In this document: in pieces, positions 1 to 8,492 of the stretch
How positions within the stretch are numbered: the stretch's first letter is position 1
How the letters are laid out: each line of letters begins with the position of its first letter
Translations under genes and position numbers: made by a program
The notes under the pieces: generated by a model
Told to the model about the DNA's origin: nothing
Seen by the model: only the letters and a program-made list of their open reading frames with translations
Database searches by the model: none
NCBI GenBank assembly: GCA_018819925.1
Contig: JAHJPG010000028.1
Span: 1-33,227 of the forward strand
DNA length: 33,227 nucleotides
From: Pseudomonadota bacterium
Lineage (GTDB): Bacteria; Desulfobacterota; Desulfarculia; Desulfarculales; Desulfarculaceae
Direction of reading: 5' to 3'

Positions 1-489
1 GTCACCGTGGGGGCCCTGGTTGCGGTAAACTCCCTGGGCTCGCTTTTGAACCCGGCCACGGGCCAGTTTTGGGAGTTGGGCCAGGAACTGGACCATGAGT
101 TCGGCCCTGACGCCGCCCGGGCCAAGGTGCTGCCGCCCTGGCCCCCCCAGACCGAGGCGGCCAAGAACACCACCATCGGAGTGGTGGCCACCGACGCCAC
201 CTTGACCAAGGCCCAGTGCAAGAAGGTGGCCCAGATGGCCCAGGACGGCCTGGCCCGGGCCATACGCCCGGCCCACACCATGTTCGACGGGGACACCATC
301 TTCGCCCTGGCCACCGGCGGGCGCGCCCTGCGCTCCTCGCCCGGCTTTTTCGGCCCGCCCGAGGCCACGGCGGTGAGTGAGATAGGACGGGCCGCGGCCG
401 ATTGCCTGAGCCGGGCCATAATCCGGGCCGTGCTGGCCGCCGAAAGTCTTGGCGGCTGGCCCGCGTTCAAGGACTTGCCGCCTCGCTAA
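1..489 (+). CDS. P1 family peptidase (DmpA/S58 type), C-terminal part
   Basis: The reading frame is open from the first base, so the gene starts upstream and only about 162 C-terminal residues are present. The family consists of self-cleaving N-terminal-nucleophile aminopeptidases (DmpA, BapA). Two family landmarks are visible: the GALVAVNSLGS stretch at the window start and NTTIGVVATDA near base 166. In this family the peptide bond after the Asn is cut and the following Ser/Thr (here the Thr codon at 169) becomes the nucleophile of the beta chain. Further conserved segments HTMFDGDTIFALATG and the C-terminal ALA-rich helix follow. The physiological substrate cannot be told from sequence. The next gene starts 29 nt downstream on the same strand. 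Family assignment is confident; the 5' end is missing because of the window edge, not because of a break. Confidence 0.88.
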   Translation, partial: VTVGALVAVNSLGSLLNPATGQFWELGQELDHEFGPDAARAKVLPPWPPQTEAAKNTTIGVVATDATLTKAQCKKVAQMAQDGLARAIRPAHTMFDGDTIFALATGGRALRSSPGFFGPPEATAVSEIGRAAADCLSRAIIRAVLAAESLGGWPAFKDLPPR

Positions 490-518
490 ACATGCCTACA
501 ACCAGAATTGGACATAAC

Positions 519-914
519 ATGAAACGACCGATATTCGCGGCTTTTGCAATCTTTTTGGCCATGGCCCTGGCCGCTTGCGCTGGCATGGAAAGCAAACAGG
601 AAACCAAGCAGACCGATTACGTGCTCATCTCCGCCGGTTTCGACGCCATAGAAGCCAACACCCCGGCCCGCATGGCCCACCTAAAATCCATGCCCCAGCA
701 GCGCATTCTGCACCTAGTGCGCGGCGGCAAGGACTACTACCTTTGGGCCGACGCCACCGACTGCCAATGCCTTTGGGTGGGCACCTACCAGGATTACCAG
801 AGGTTTAAGAAATTGGCCTGGGATCTGTACAACCAAGGCGGCCAGAACCGTCTCAATTACATGGATGGTTGGAGTTCAGGTCCGGTGAACTGGGACATGT
901 GGGGCCCCTGGTAG
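519..914 (+). CDS. Small hypothetical lipoprotein
   Basis: A 131-residue protein beginning MKRPIFAAF, with a lipoprotein signal peptide: Lys2-Arg3, a hydrophobic stretch, and lipobox L-A-A-C ending at Cys20. The mature part is small and rich in aromatic residues, with a DATDCQCLWVGTY segment holding two cysteines and a Trp-rich tail ending in WGPW. I chose the ATG at 519 because only this start gives a charged n-region followed directly by the hydrophobic core; upstream in-frame starts would add shadow sequence of the peptidase gene. I do not recognise a family. The protein is probably anchored in the outer membrane (Gly after Cys, no Asp at +2). It may be co-transcribed with the upstream peptidase gene. 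Confidence 0.75.
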   Translation: MKRPIFAAFAIFLAMALAACAGMESKQETKQTDYVLISAGFDAIEANTPARMAHLKSMPQQRILHLVRGGKDYYLWADATDCQCLWVGTYQDYQRFKKLAWDLYNQGGQNRLNYMDGWSSGPVNWDMWGPW

Positions 915-1039
915 CCTCTGCTCGACCCGACATCCTCCGTACAGCGTTCCACCAACTCTCGGGTTGATATCCCTGGACCACGCTGGGCAATGAAGGTATT
1001 ATTGAAATATACAATGCAACTTAAGTAAAAGGATTGGTT

Positions 1040-1360
1040 ATGCAAATACTTATAGTCCTGTCCAGCCCGGACCCGGAGATCAAGTGGAACACGGTTAGGC
1101 TTGGCAATTTCCTGCTAAATCAGGACGAGGAAGTGACCATTTTCCTTAACGGCGCGGCCACCGACCTTTATCGGGGCGACAGCGAAAGCTTCCCCATCGC
1201 AGAGCAAGCCAAGCTCTTCGCCCTCAGCGAGGGGTTGCTGGCCGCCTGAGGCAAGTGCATGGTCATCCACGGTGTGGATGAAGATCAGTACATGAAATTG
1301 TCCAACATGAAATTCTTGTACGAGCAAATTCAAAAGGCCGACAAAATTCTAAATTTCTAG
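1040..1360 (+). CDS. DsrE-like selenoprotein (TGA at 1247-1249 read as Sec)
   Basis: Read with the TGA at 1247 as selenocysteine, this frame gives 106 residues ending at TAG 1358-1360. The N-terminus MQILIVLSSPDPEIKWNTVR, the segment VTIFLNGAA and the SEGLLAA-x-GKC stretch match the DsrE/YchN-like fold, in which this last position is normally Cys (CGxC). TGA replaces that Cys at residue 70, giving a U-G-K-C redox motif. The 36 codons after TGA stay coherent (MVIHGVDEDQY..., ...FLYEQIQKADKILNF). A hairpin with 8-bp stem and GGU loop lies 13 nt after the TGA (separate entry). Start ATG 1040 is chosen because AAAAGGA at 1027-1033 lies 6 nt upstream; the TTG at 1034 abuts it. DsrE-like selenoproteins are known from deltaproteobacteria. 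Function is probably sulfur or redox chemistry in the cytosol. The alternative is a nonsense mutation leaving a 69-residue fragment. No sel genes are in the window. Confidence 0.85.
1263..1281 (+). promoter_or_regulatory. Bacterial SECIS-like hairpin
   Basis: TCATCCAC (1263-1270), loop GGT (1271-1273), GTGGATGA (1274-1281): an 8-bp perfect stem inside the coding frame. The loop begins 21 nt after the TGA at 1247-1249. Bacterial SECIS elements are hairpins directly downstream of UGA with a small apical loop having G in its first two positions at roughly this distance; SelB binds the loop. The geometry fits; SelB binding is inferred. Confidence 0.78.
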
Positions 1361-1475
1361 CCCGAGGCGATCCTGACCGCCTTTAAGCGGAACAATGCCT
1401 TGGCGGGGCCTCTTGCGGGGCAGCCAGCGACCCTCCCTGGGCCCCTCTCTAATGGGCCTGTTCCCATCCTATCGC

Positions 1476-1504
1476 TTGACAAGCACCCAACACCCTGCTA
1501 TCAA
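1476..1504 (+). promoter_or_regulatory. Sigma-70-type promoter for pyrR
   Basis: TTGACA at 1476-1481 is a perfect -35 box, followed after 17 nt by TATCAA at 1499-1504 (4 of 6 matches to the -10 consensus). This predicts a transcript start near 1511, about 60 nt before the pyrR ATG. It suggests pyrR has its own promoter and does not depend on the upstream DsrE-like gene. Confidence 0.55.
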
Positions 1505-1573
1505 AGTATCTTTCCCAATGGGTCGCCTCTGCTTGTCACCTAACCGGCTGCGAGAAACGCAAAAGAAAGCCTC

Positions 1574-2146
1574 ATGGAATCCGCCAGCGCAAACCATCCC
1601 CGCCTGGTTTTCGACAACCGGGACATTGCCCGAGGCATTGAAGGCATCGCCCAAGGACTGTTGCGCCGCCATGCCGACCCCAGCGGCCTGGGGTTGGTGG
1701 GCATCCACACCGGCGGCGACCTGCTGCTGCGCCGCCTGGAGGCGGCCATGGCCCAGGCTCTGGGACGGCCGCGGCTGAATCTGGACAAGGGCTTAGTGGA
1801 TATCGCCTTTTACCGCGACGACTGGACCCGTTTACGCCAGGTGCCCAAGCTCAACGACACGGTGATACATTTTCCGGTGGAAGGCCGCCGATTGGTGCTC
1901 ATCGACGACGTGATCTTCACCGGCCGCACGGTGCGCTCGGCCCTGGAGGCCATCTTCTCCCTGGGCCGCCCGGCCTCGGTGGACTTGGCCGTGCTGGTGG
2001 ACCGGGGCCATCGCGAGTTGCCCATCCAGCCCGACTTCACCGGCCTTAGCCTCGCCACCCAGCGCAGCGAGTCGGTAAACGTGTTTCTTTATCCCGAGCC
2101 CCCCAAGGACCACGTGCTCCTGGAGCCGGGCAAGTACCGCGAATAA
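1574..2146 (+). CDS. pyrR: PyrR: pyrimidine regulatory protein / uracil phosphoribosyltransferase
   Basis: A 190-residue protein of the type I phosphoribosyltransferase fold. The PRPP-binding signature VLIDDVIFTGRT sits around residues 110-121, preceded by the GIHTGGDLLLRRL loop near residue 43 and the YRDDW segment near 77 that are typical of PyrR. In Gram-positive bacteria PyrR binds UMP and pyr mRNA to attenuate pyrimidine biosynthesis genes, and it also has weak uracil phosphoribosyltransferase activity. In this window no pyr biosynthesis gene or recognisable anti-terminator accompanies it, so only the enzyme identity is supported here. Length matches the family (about 180 residues). A TTGACA promoter lies upstream. 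It ends 6 nt from the convergent hydrolase gene, with no terminator visible between them. Confidence 0.9.
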   Translation: MESASANHPRLVFDNRDIARGIEGIAQGLLRRHADPSGLGLVGIHTGGDLLLRRLEAAMAQALGRPRLNLDKGLVDIAFYRDDWTRLRQVPKLNDTVIHFPVEGRRLVLIDDVIFTGRTVRSALEAIFSLGRPASVDLAVLVDRGHRELPIQPDFTGLSLATQRSESVNVFLYPEPPKDHVLLEPGKYRE

Positions 2147-2152
2147 ATCCCC

Positions 2153-2941
2153 TCAACGCCCCCGCAGATATCTCCCCAGAAATTCCCGCACCATCTTCTG
2201 GCTGTCGCTGGTGGCCACGGGGTCGTACTCCAGGCGATGCCCCTGGTAATAGCGGGGGGGCCGGTCGCGGTCCCAGGCATGGGTCGCCTGGGGATACACT
2301 TTGATGGTCACCGGAGGCCCCGCCCGGGTTGCCAGGGCTTGCGCCAATGCTTGGCAGTGCGCCGCCGGGGTCCAGTCGTCCCGGGCTCCGGCCAGGATGA
2401 GCAACGGGGCCCGCAGCCCGGTCATGTGCAGCCAGCACCCCGGATACAGGGCTATGTAGGCTTGAAATGAATCGCCGGTGCGCAGCGTGGCCGGGTCGGC
2501 CGCCCACAAAGCGGCGATCCCTCCATGGGACCAGCCCATCAGCCCGATGCTGTCGGCCCGCACATGGGGCAACCCCGCCAGATAGGCCTTGGCGTCATAG
2601 GCGTCCACGGAGCGGGCCCTGGCCGACAGGGCCCGCTTGTTGCAGACCGAGCCCAAGCCCCGTGGCCCCAAGCTGTCCAGCACGTAGGCCACGTAACCCC
2701 ATTCCGAGAGCAGGCGCGCCCATTGACGATAGTTTTCCTTGATGCCCGAGCATCCGTGCAGCAGCACCACCGCCGGGAAGGGGCCGGGGCCAACCGGCCG
2801 GTACAGTTCTCCCCGCAGACGCACCGATTGGCCCCCATATTGACTGGAGGCGGTAAAGGAGGTTACGGCGGCGCAGCCCGCCAAGACCCCCAAGGCAACG
2901 ATCAGCAGGGCGGCGCCCAGGCTGCGTTTCAGGCCAGGCAT
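2153..2941 (-). CDS. Dienelactone-hydrolase-like alpha/beta hydrolase lipoprotein
   Basis: A 262-residue protein. A lipoprotein signal peptide ends in L-A-G-C (Cys23). The mature part is an alpha/beta hydrolase of the dienelactone hydrolase type: oxyanion segment LLHGCSG near residue 61, nucleophile elbow GWSHGG near 136, acid residue in GARDDWTP near 185, and catalytic His in ATHAWD near 220. The substrate is unknown; the tail HRLEYDPVATSDSQKMVREFLGRYLRGR is usual for this group. The ATG at 2941 lies inside the last codons of recD2 (13-nt overlap) with GGGAAG upstream, so it is translated from the same message as the DNA repair genes. A cell-envelope esterase at the end of a recombination operon has no evident functional link. 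Confidence 0.85.
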   Translation of the reverse strand: MPGLKRSLGAALLIVALGVLAGCAAVTSFTASSQYGGQSVRLRGELYRPVGPGPFPAVVLLHGCSGIKENYRQWARLLSEWGYVAYVLDSLGPRGLGSVCNKRALSARARSVDAYDAKAYLAGLPHVRADSIGLMGWSHGGIAALWAADPATLRTGDSFQAYIALYPGCWLHMTGLRAPLLILAGARDDWTPAAHCQALAQALATRAGPPVTIKVYPQATHAWDRDRPPRYYQGHRLEYDPVATSDSQKMVREFLGRYLRGR

Positions 2942-5085
2942 TTTTTAATCTTCCCGTCCAGATTGGCGTAGCGACGGATGGGCTGGGCGTGCTCCACCGC
3001 CCGCTTGAGGGCGGCGCGCTGGCCCACGATGACCACCAAGCCTTTTCCTCTTGTAACCGCCGTGTAAAGCAGTGGGCGGTTGAGCATGATGTAGTGCTCC
3101 TGGGCCAGGGCGATGACCACCGCCGGGTATTCGCTGCCCTGGCTCTTATGCACGGTGATGGCGTAGGCCAGGGTCAGGTCCTCCAGGTCGGCCGGGGCGT
3201 AGCTCACCGGGCCCTGCTCCATCTCCACCACCAGGCCCTCGTCGTCCTCGCGCAGGGCCAGGCCCAGGTCGCCGTTGAAAACCTCCAGATCGTAGTTGTT
3301 GCGCACCTGCATCACCCGGTCGCCGGGGGCCAGACCCACCCGCCCGGCGGCCCGGGGGTTGAGCGCCTGGCGCAAAAGGGCGTTGAGGTTGGCGCACCCC
3401 AGGTTGCCCTTGTGCATGGGGGCCAACACCTGGATGTCGCGCTCCGGGTCCAGGCCGAAGCGCCGGGGCAGGCGTTGGGTGACAAGCTCGCGGATCACCT
3501 CGGCCGCCCGGGATGGATCTTTCTGCTCGATGAAGAAAAAATCGCCCTCCCCTTCCCGCTCGGGCAGGCGGGGCATCTGGCCGTGCAGGATGCGGTGGGC
3601 GTTGGCCACGATGAGCCCGCGCTCGTCCTGGCGGAAGATCTCGGTGAGTTGGGCCACCTTGGCCGCGCCGCTGTCCATGATCTGGCGGAAGAACAGGCCC
3701 GCCCCCACCGGGGGGAGTTGGTTCGCGTCGCCCACCAAGAGCAGGCGGCTGTTGGCCCCCACCGCCGCGGCCAGGTGGGCCCCCAGCCATTGGTCGATCA
3801 TGGAGGATTCATCCACCACGATGAGCCCGTGCTCCAGGGGCTTGGAGGGCCCGCGCAAGAAGCGGTTCTCCTTGGGGCTGTACTCCAGCAGGCGGTGCAG
3901 GGTAAGGGCCTCCTGGCCGCTGGCCTGGGCTAGGCGCTTGGCCGCCCGTCCGGTGGGCGCGGCCAGGGCCACGGCGTGCCCCATGCGCTGGGCGATGGTG
4001 ATGATGGCCTTTACCAGGGTGGTCTTGCCGGTGCCCGGTCCCCCGGTGAGCACCCCCAGCCCCGCCTCCAGCAGTCCGGTGAGCGCCTGGGCTTGGCTTT
4101 GCGACGGCTTGACCGCCAGTTGTTGCGAGGCCCAGTCCACGGCCTTGGCCGCCCGCTCCGGGGTGAGCAGCCCTTCCTGGCGGGAGATGCGGGCCAGCTC
4201 CTTGGCGGCCAGCATCTCCATGGCGTGCTGGCCGGTGAGGTAAACTACCCTCTGGCCCGAAGGCAGGTCCTCGGCCACGATCTCCTGCTCGCCGTGCAGG
4301 CGGGCGAAGGCCGGACCAAAGAGGGGGCGCTCCACCCGCAGCTCGGCGGCGGTGCGCTCCAGCAACTCTTCGTAGGGCAGGTAAACGTGCCCCTCGTCCC
4401 GGGCGGTGCTCAAAATCCACAGCAGCCCGGCCTGGAGGCGCTCGGGATGATCGGCGGCGATGCCCAGTCGGGCGGCGATGGCGTCGGCGGTGGCGAAGCC
4501 GATGCCCCGCACGTCCGAGGCCAGGCGGTGGGGCTTGTTCTGCACCACTCCCAAGGCCCCGGCCCCGTAGCGGCGATAGATGCGTAGCGCCGTGGTGGCC
4601 GCCACCCCGTGGGATTGCAAAAAGACCATGAGGTCGCGCAGGGCCCCGTGGGCGACCACCGCCTCGGCGATTATCTGGGCCCGCTTGGGCCCCACCCCGG
4701 GAACCTCGGCCAGGCGCTTGGGCTGCTCCAGGATCACCTCCAGGGCGCAGGTGCCCAGGGTCTCAACGATGCGCCCGGCCAGCACCGGGCCTACGCCCTT
4801 GATGAGGCCCGAGGCCAGATAGCGCTCCACCCCCTCGGCGTCCGAGGGCTGCCGGGTGCGGCACTCCTCCACCTCGATCTGGGGGCCGAACTTGGGGTGG
4901 TCCGACTCCTTGCCGCTTACCTCCACCTCCTGGCCCTCGGTGAGCCCAGGCATGCGCCCCACCAGGGTGGTCAGGCCCAGGCGGCCGGAAATTTCCACCT
5001 TGGCCACGGTGTAGCCGTTTTCCGGGTTGGCAAAGGTGATGCGCTTGACCCGGCCCTTGAGTTGCACCTGGCGGGGCTCCTTCAT
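2929..5085 (-). CDS. recD2: RecD2-type 5'-3' DNA helicase (RecD-like ATPase)
   Basis: A 718-residue superfamily 1B helicase. Order: an N-terminal OB-like region (KGRVKRITFANPENGYTV), tandem helix-hairpin-helix motifs (IKGVGPVLAGRIVE and VPGVGPKRAQII, about residues 95-140), the Walker A motif GGPGTGKTT near residue 347, the Walker B region VVDESSMID near 421, motif III GDANQLPPVGAG, and the C-terminal 2B/SH3 and motif VI region (YAITVHKSQGSEYP, LLYTAVTRGK). The long N-terminal region marks RecD2 rather than the RecBCD RecD. The start ATG at 5085 overlaps the addA stop as ATGA and has GGAGGGC upstream; a longer reading to 5124 only adds addA shadow. RecD2 proteins in Deinococcus and Bacillus act in replication-fork and repair processes without RecBC. 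Here it is translationally coupled to AddA. Confidence 0.95.
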   Translation of the reverse strand: MKEPRQVQLKGRVKRITFANPENGYTVAKVEISGRLGLTTLVGRMPGLTEGQEVEVSGKESDHPKFGPQIEVEECRTRQPSDAEGVERYLASGLIKGVGPVLAGRIVETLGTCALEVILEQPKRLAEVPGVGPKRAQIIAEAVVAHGALRDLMVFLQSHGVAATTALRIYRRYGAGALGVVQNKPHRLASDVRGIGFATADAIAARLGIAADHPERLQAGLLWILSTARDEGHVYLPYEELLERTAAELRVERPLFGPAFARLHGEQEIVAEDLPSGQRVVYLTGQHAMEMLAAKELARISRQEGLLTPERAAKAVDWASQQLAVKPSQSQAQALTGLLEAGLGVLTGGPGTGKTTLVKAIITIAQRMGHAVALAAPTGRAAKRLAQASGQEALTLHRLLEYSPKENRFLRGPSKPLEHGLIVVDESSMIDQWLGAHLAAAVGANSRLLLVGDANQLPPVGAGLFFRQIMDSGAAKVAQLTEIFRQDERGLIVANAHRILHGQMPRLPEREGEGDFFFIEQKDPSRAAEVIRELVTQRLPRRFGLDPERDIQVLAPMHKGNLGCANLNALLRQALNPRAAGRVGLAPGDRVMQVRNNYDLEVFNGDLGLALREDDEGLVVEMEQGPVSYAPADLEDLTLAYAITVHKSQGSEYPAVVIALAQEHYIMLNRPLLYTAVTRGKGLVVIVGQRAALKRAVEHAQPIRRYANLDGKIKKCLA

Positions 5086-8000
5086 GGTCCGCCCTCCAGG
5101 CCGCAAAGCGCGGCCACGGGGCAATGGGACGGGTCGCAGCCCGGCCCGGACGGCAAGGTGGCGGGATCGGGCTGGGGCCCCAGGGCCGCGATGCCCTGGG
5201 CGGCGGCGCGCACCCGTCGATCCATTTCCTCCAGATCGGCGGCGGTGAACTCCAGCCAGCTTAATTTGGCCCCTTGGGGTGACAGAAACACCAGGCAGCA
5301 GCGGGGCGCGGGCCCTTGACCTCCCTCTCCCTTGTACAGGGCCAGGGCGTAGAGGGCCATCTGGTCGCGGTAAGGCATGGGGTCGGCCTTGGCGGTGACC
5401 TTGTAGTCAGCCACCAGCCAGCCGGTGTCCAGGCGCGCGGCCAGATCGATCTCGCCGATCATCTCCAAGGCCGGGCCGCCGCCCAGGCCGGGCAGGTGCA
5501 AACAGAAAGGCAGCTCCCGCTCCAACTTCCGGGTCGGGTCCAGCAGACCGGGCAGCTCGGTGTCCCAAAGGCGTGTGGCCAGGGACAGGGCCTGGTCCGC
5601 CAAATCAGGGTCGTGCTCCAGGGAGGCCAGTGCCCTTTCCAGGCCCGCCGGGCCTTGGGCAAAATCAGTGACCTCCATGAACCGATGCACCAGGCTGCCC
5701 AGTTCCACCGCCCGAGGCGAACCGCCGCCGCCCGCCTGGCCAGGCCGTGGCAAAAAGGCGGTGTCCAGGCCCAGGCACTGGGTGAGCACATAGAGCCGGG
5801 GGCAGGCCAGGTAGTTCTCCAGGCCGCTCACCGATTCGCGCACCAGGGACAGCCGCGCGGCGGGACGATCTATGCGCGCCAAAAGGGCCGCCGCCTCTTC
5901 TTTGGCCGCCCCGGCATCACCCGGCAAATCACCCGGCCAGGCATCGGCCAGGGCGCTCGGATCCACTAGGCCATGCAGGGGCAGTTTCGCGGCGTCGTTG
6001 AGGCGCGCCGCCGGGTCGGTGGCCACCAGCTCCCGGGCCCAGTAGTCCCAACCCTTGCTCTTGGTGCCTCCGGGGCTGGTGATCAAGACCAGGCGCTCCT
6101 CGGCCCGGGTGCAGGCCACGTAGAACTTGCGGGCATCCTCGGCTTCCTGGCGGGCCTTGTCTCTGTTTTGCAGACGATCATAGAGGGGCGGCTTGGCCGG
6201 GGCTCCGCTGTCCGGATGGGGCGGGGCCATGACCAACTCGCCGCCTGGACCCAGATCCGGCCCCCGGCTATTGCCGCCGTCCTTGCCGGCCAGGTCGGGC
6301 AGCACCACCACCGGGAACTCCAGGCCCTTGGCCTGATGCACGCTCATGATGCGCACCACCCTGGCTTCCTCGCCCAAAAGCGGGGCCTGGGCATCCTTGG
6401 GCGGATCGGCCACCAAGCCGGCCAGGCCCCGGGCAAAGGCCTCCATGCCTCCGGCCAACACCCCGCCGGGCTGGCGGGCGCTCTCCAGGAGCTTGCGCAG
6501 ATTGGCCACCTTTTGCTCCCCCGCGCCGGTGCCCATGAGCACCGGCAAAAGGTCGCTGTCTTCCAAAAGCAGGGTTAGCAATTCCGCAGGATGGAGCCTG
6601 CGGGCCAAGGGGCCCAGGGTGTCCAGGGCGCGCCTCGCCTTGTCCAGACAAGCCGACTGCCCGTCCTCGCACCAGTCCGGCAAAGGCGAGCCGCTCATTA
6701 GCCCGGCGTGGAGACCTTCGCGCCGGGGCGGCCGGGGATGGGCCAGGGTCAAGAGGCTTTCGTCGCTGAGACCCACCAGGGGCGAACGCAACCAGGCGGC
6801 CAGGGCGATTTCATCCTGGGGGTCCAGGATGGCCCTGAGGGCGTGGGCCAGGTCGCTTATCTCCTGGCGCTCGAAAAAACCCCGGCCGCCCACGGTATAG
6901 AAATCCACCCCTGCCCGGCGAAGGGCTTCTTCGTACACCCCCACCTGGGTGAGCTTGCGCAAAAGCACCGCCACCTGGCCGGGATGGTAGAGGCTCTGGT
7001 CGAAAAGTCCGCGCAAATACGCCGCCAGAGCCCGGGCCTCCACTGCCCGCTGGGCGTCGGCGCTGGGTTTGTCCTCCGTGAGCAAACTCTTGCAATCCAC
7101 CAACTCCACCACCACATCGCCAAGGTCGCCCGGCTTTTTGCCGGAAGGCTCCTGGCGGTCATGGGGGCCGTACTCCACGTAGGCTTGGGGAGCGTGCTCC
7201 TGCCCGGGGCCAGGGGTGAGCACCTGGGCGAACAGGCGGTTGAAAAATTCCACCAGCGCCGGATGGGAGCGCCAATTCTGGCCAAGGGGCTCCACCCGCC
7301 CCGCGCCCTTCTCCAGGCGTTCGGCCAGGTTGACCAACTCGGCCACCTCGGCCCCCCGGAAGGCATAGATGGATTGCTTGCGGTCGCCCACCACCAAAAG
7401 GGCCGGTGGTTCGGCCTGGGGCGCGGGGTCGTGGCCCAGCCCGGCCAGCAGCTCCACCAATTGGTTCTGCACCGGGTTCACGTCCTGGTATTCGTCCACC
7501 AACAGGGCCCGCCAGCGTTGGCGGCACTGAACCAGCACCTCTGGGTGATCGCGCAGCAGGTCCCGGGCCAGGAGTAGCAAGGCGTCGAAACCCAGGGCGG
7601 CCCGCCGGGTCAGCTCGCGGCTCAAGCCGGCTTCCAGCTTGGCGGCCAACTCCAGCAGATCGGCCGCGGCCTTGGCGGCGGCGGGTATGGCCGCCAGGGC
7701 CTCGTACCGCTCCAGGGCGGCAACCAACTCCTGGCGTATGGCGTTGGCCGCATACCAGTTGCCCGCGCAGAGTTCGCGCGTCCGGCCCCAGGCCCAGGCC
7801 TTGGGCGGGTTCTGGGACATGCCCGCGCGCAAACCCTCCCACTCGGTGAGCAAGGCAATTATCTTCTGACCATAGGCCTTGTCGGCCTTCACCTTCTTCT
7901 GCGCGACCAGGTCGCTAAGTCCGGGTAGGAGCTGGTCCATGTCCGACAGCAAGTCGTGGCCCGAAGCCTGGTCAGCGGCGTGGGCCATGGCCGTGGCCTG

Positions 8001-8492
8001 GGCCGCCTGCTCCGGGCTGATGCCCATGGTGGCCAGTTGCCCGTGCAGCCCGCCCAGGCGTTCCCGCAGCCCCCCCTTGCCCGACAGGTTGAAGTGGGCC
8101 AGCAAGCGCCCCAGGGCGGGGTCGCGCTCCTTTAGCCCCTGGCGCAGCGCCTCGGCTATGGTTTCCTGCAACAGGCGGCCGAACTCATCCGCGTCCAGCA
8201 CCCGGAACTCGGGGTCCAGGCCCAGGGCCAGGCCGTATTCCCTAAGCAGGGAGGCGCAAAAGCCGTGGATGGTGTTGATGGGAGCCCAGGCCAACTTGGC
8301 GGCCAACTCGGGGTCCACTTTTTGGCCGATGCGCTGGCGCATCTCGCCGGCCGCCTTTTCGGTGAAGGTGATGGCCACGATCTGGGCGGGCTCCAGGCCG
8401 CGCTCCAGCAGTCCCTGGTAGTGCTCCACCAGGCGGTAAGTCTTGCCCGCTCCGGCCCCGGCCACCAGGCACAGCCTGTCCGGCCGGGTCAT
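5082..8492 (-). CDS. addA: AddA-like helicase-nuclease subunit
   Basis: A 1136-residue UvrD/RecB-type superfamily 1A helicase fused to a PD-(D/E)XK nuclease. Walker A AGAGAGKT at residues 11-18, motif Ia AITFTEKAAGEM, Walker B LLVDEYQDVN near 331, motif IV/V SVHQAKGLEFPVV and motif VI FYVACTRAEERLVL. The C-terminal nuclease has EIDLAARL and VADYKVTA near residue 1029 with RDQMALYALAL. With AddB it would process double-strand breaks to 3' tails for RecA, the RecBCD-equivalent role. Oddly, it also carries four cysteines arranged as in iron-sulfur nucleases: ACPRLY near 897 and C-x5-C-x5-C in the tail (CDPSHCPVAALC). The ATG at 8492 overlaps the addB stop (ATGA) and GAGGGAGA lies upstream. Helicase identity is certain; the AddA name rests on domain order and the AddB partner. 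Confidence 0.93.
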   Translation of the reverse strand: MTRPDRLCLVAGAGAGKTYRLVEHYQGLLERGLEPAQIVAITFTEKAAGEMRQRIGQKVDPELAAKLAWAPINTIHGFCASLLREYGLALGLDPEFRVLDADEFGRLLQETIAEALRQGLKERDPALGRLLAHFNLSGKGGLRERLGGLHGQLATMGISPEQAAQATAMAHAADQASGHDLLSDMDQLLPGLSDLVAQKKVKADKAYGQKIIALLTEWEGLRAGMSQNPPKAWAWGRTRELCAGNWYAANAIRQELVAALERYEALAAIPAAAKAAADLLELAAKLEAGLSRELTRRAALGFDALLLLARDLLRDHPEVLVQCRQRWRALLVDEYQDVNPVQNQLVELLAGLGHDPAPQAEPPALLVVGDRKQSIYAFRGAEVAELVNLAERLEKGAGRVEPLGQNWRSHPALVEFFNRLFAQVLTPGPGQEHAPQAYVEYGPHDRQEPSGKKPGDLGDVVVELVDCKSLLTEDKPSADAQRAVEARALAAYLRGLFDQSLYHPGQVAVLLRKLTQVGVYEEALRRAGVDFYTVGGRGFFERQEISDLAHALRAILDPQDEIALAAWLRSPLVGLSDESLLTLAHPRPPRREGLHAGLMSGSPLPDWCEDGQSACLDKARRALDTLGPLARRLHPAELLTLLLEDSDLLPVLMGTGAGEQKVANLRKLLESARQPGGVLAGGMEAFARGLAGLVADPPKDAQAPLLGEEARVVRIMSVHQAKGLEFPVVVLPDLAGKDGGNSRGPDLGPGGELVMAPPHPDSGAPAKPPLYDRLQNRDKARQEAEDARKFYVACTRAEERLVLITSPGGTKSKGWDYWARELVATDPAARLNDAAKLPLHGLVDPSALADAWPGDLPGDAGAAKEEAAALLARIDRPAARLSLVRESVSGLENYLACPRLYVLTQCLGLDTAFLPRPGQAGGGGSPRAVELGSLVHRFMEVTDFAQGPAGLERALASLEHDPDLADQALSLATRLWDTELPGLLDPTRKLERELPFCLHLPGLGGGPALEMIGEIDLAARLDTGWLVADYKVTAKADPMPYRDQMALYALALYKGEGGQGPAPRCCLVFLSPQGAKLSWLEFTAADLEEMDRRVRAAAQGIAALGPQPDPATLPSGPGCDPSHCPVAALCGLEGGP

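Noticed and set aside
923-966. 8-bp hairpin (CGACCCGA / TCGGGTTG) after the small lipoprotein gene
   Set aside because: Loop of 28 nt, one G-T pair and no T-run; too weak to call a terminator.
1040-1249. Truncated DsrE pseudogene (TGA as true stop)
   Set aside because: The frame stays coherent after TGA, the TGA replaces a catalytic Cys, and a SECIS-like hairpin follows; the pseudogene reading remains possible but is less likely.
1365-1382. 5-bp hairpin (AGGCG / CGCCT) followed by TTT after the DsrE-like gene
   Set aside because: Stem too short and T-run only three bases; termination unlikely.
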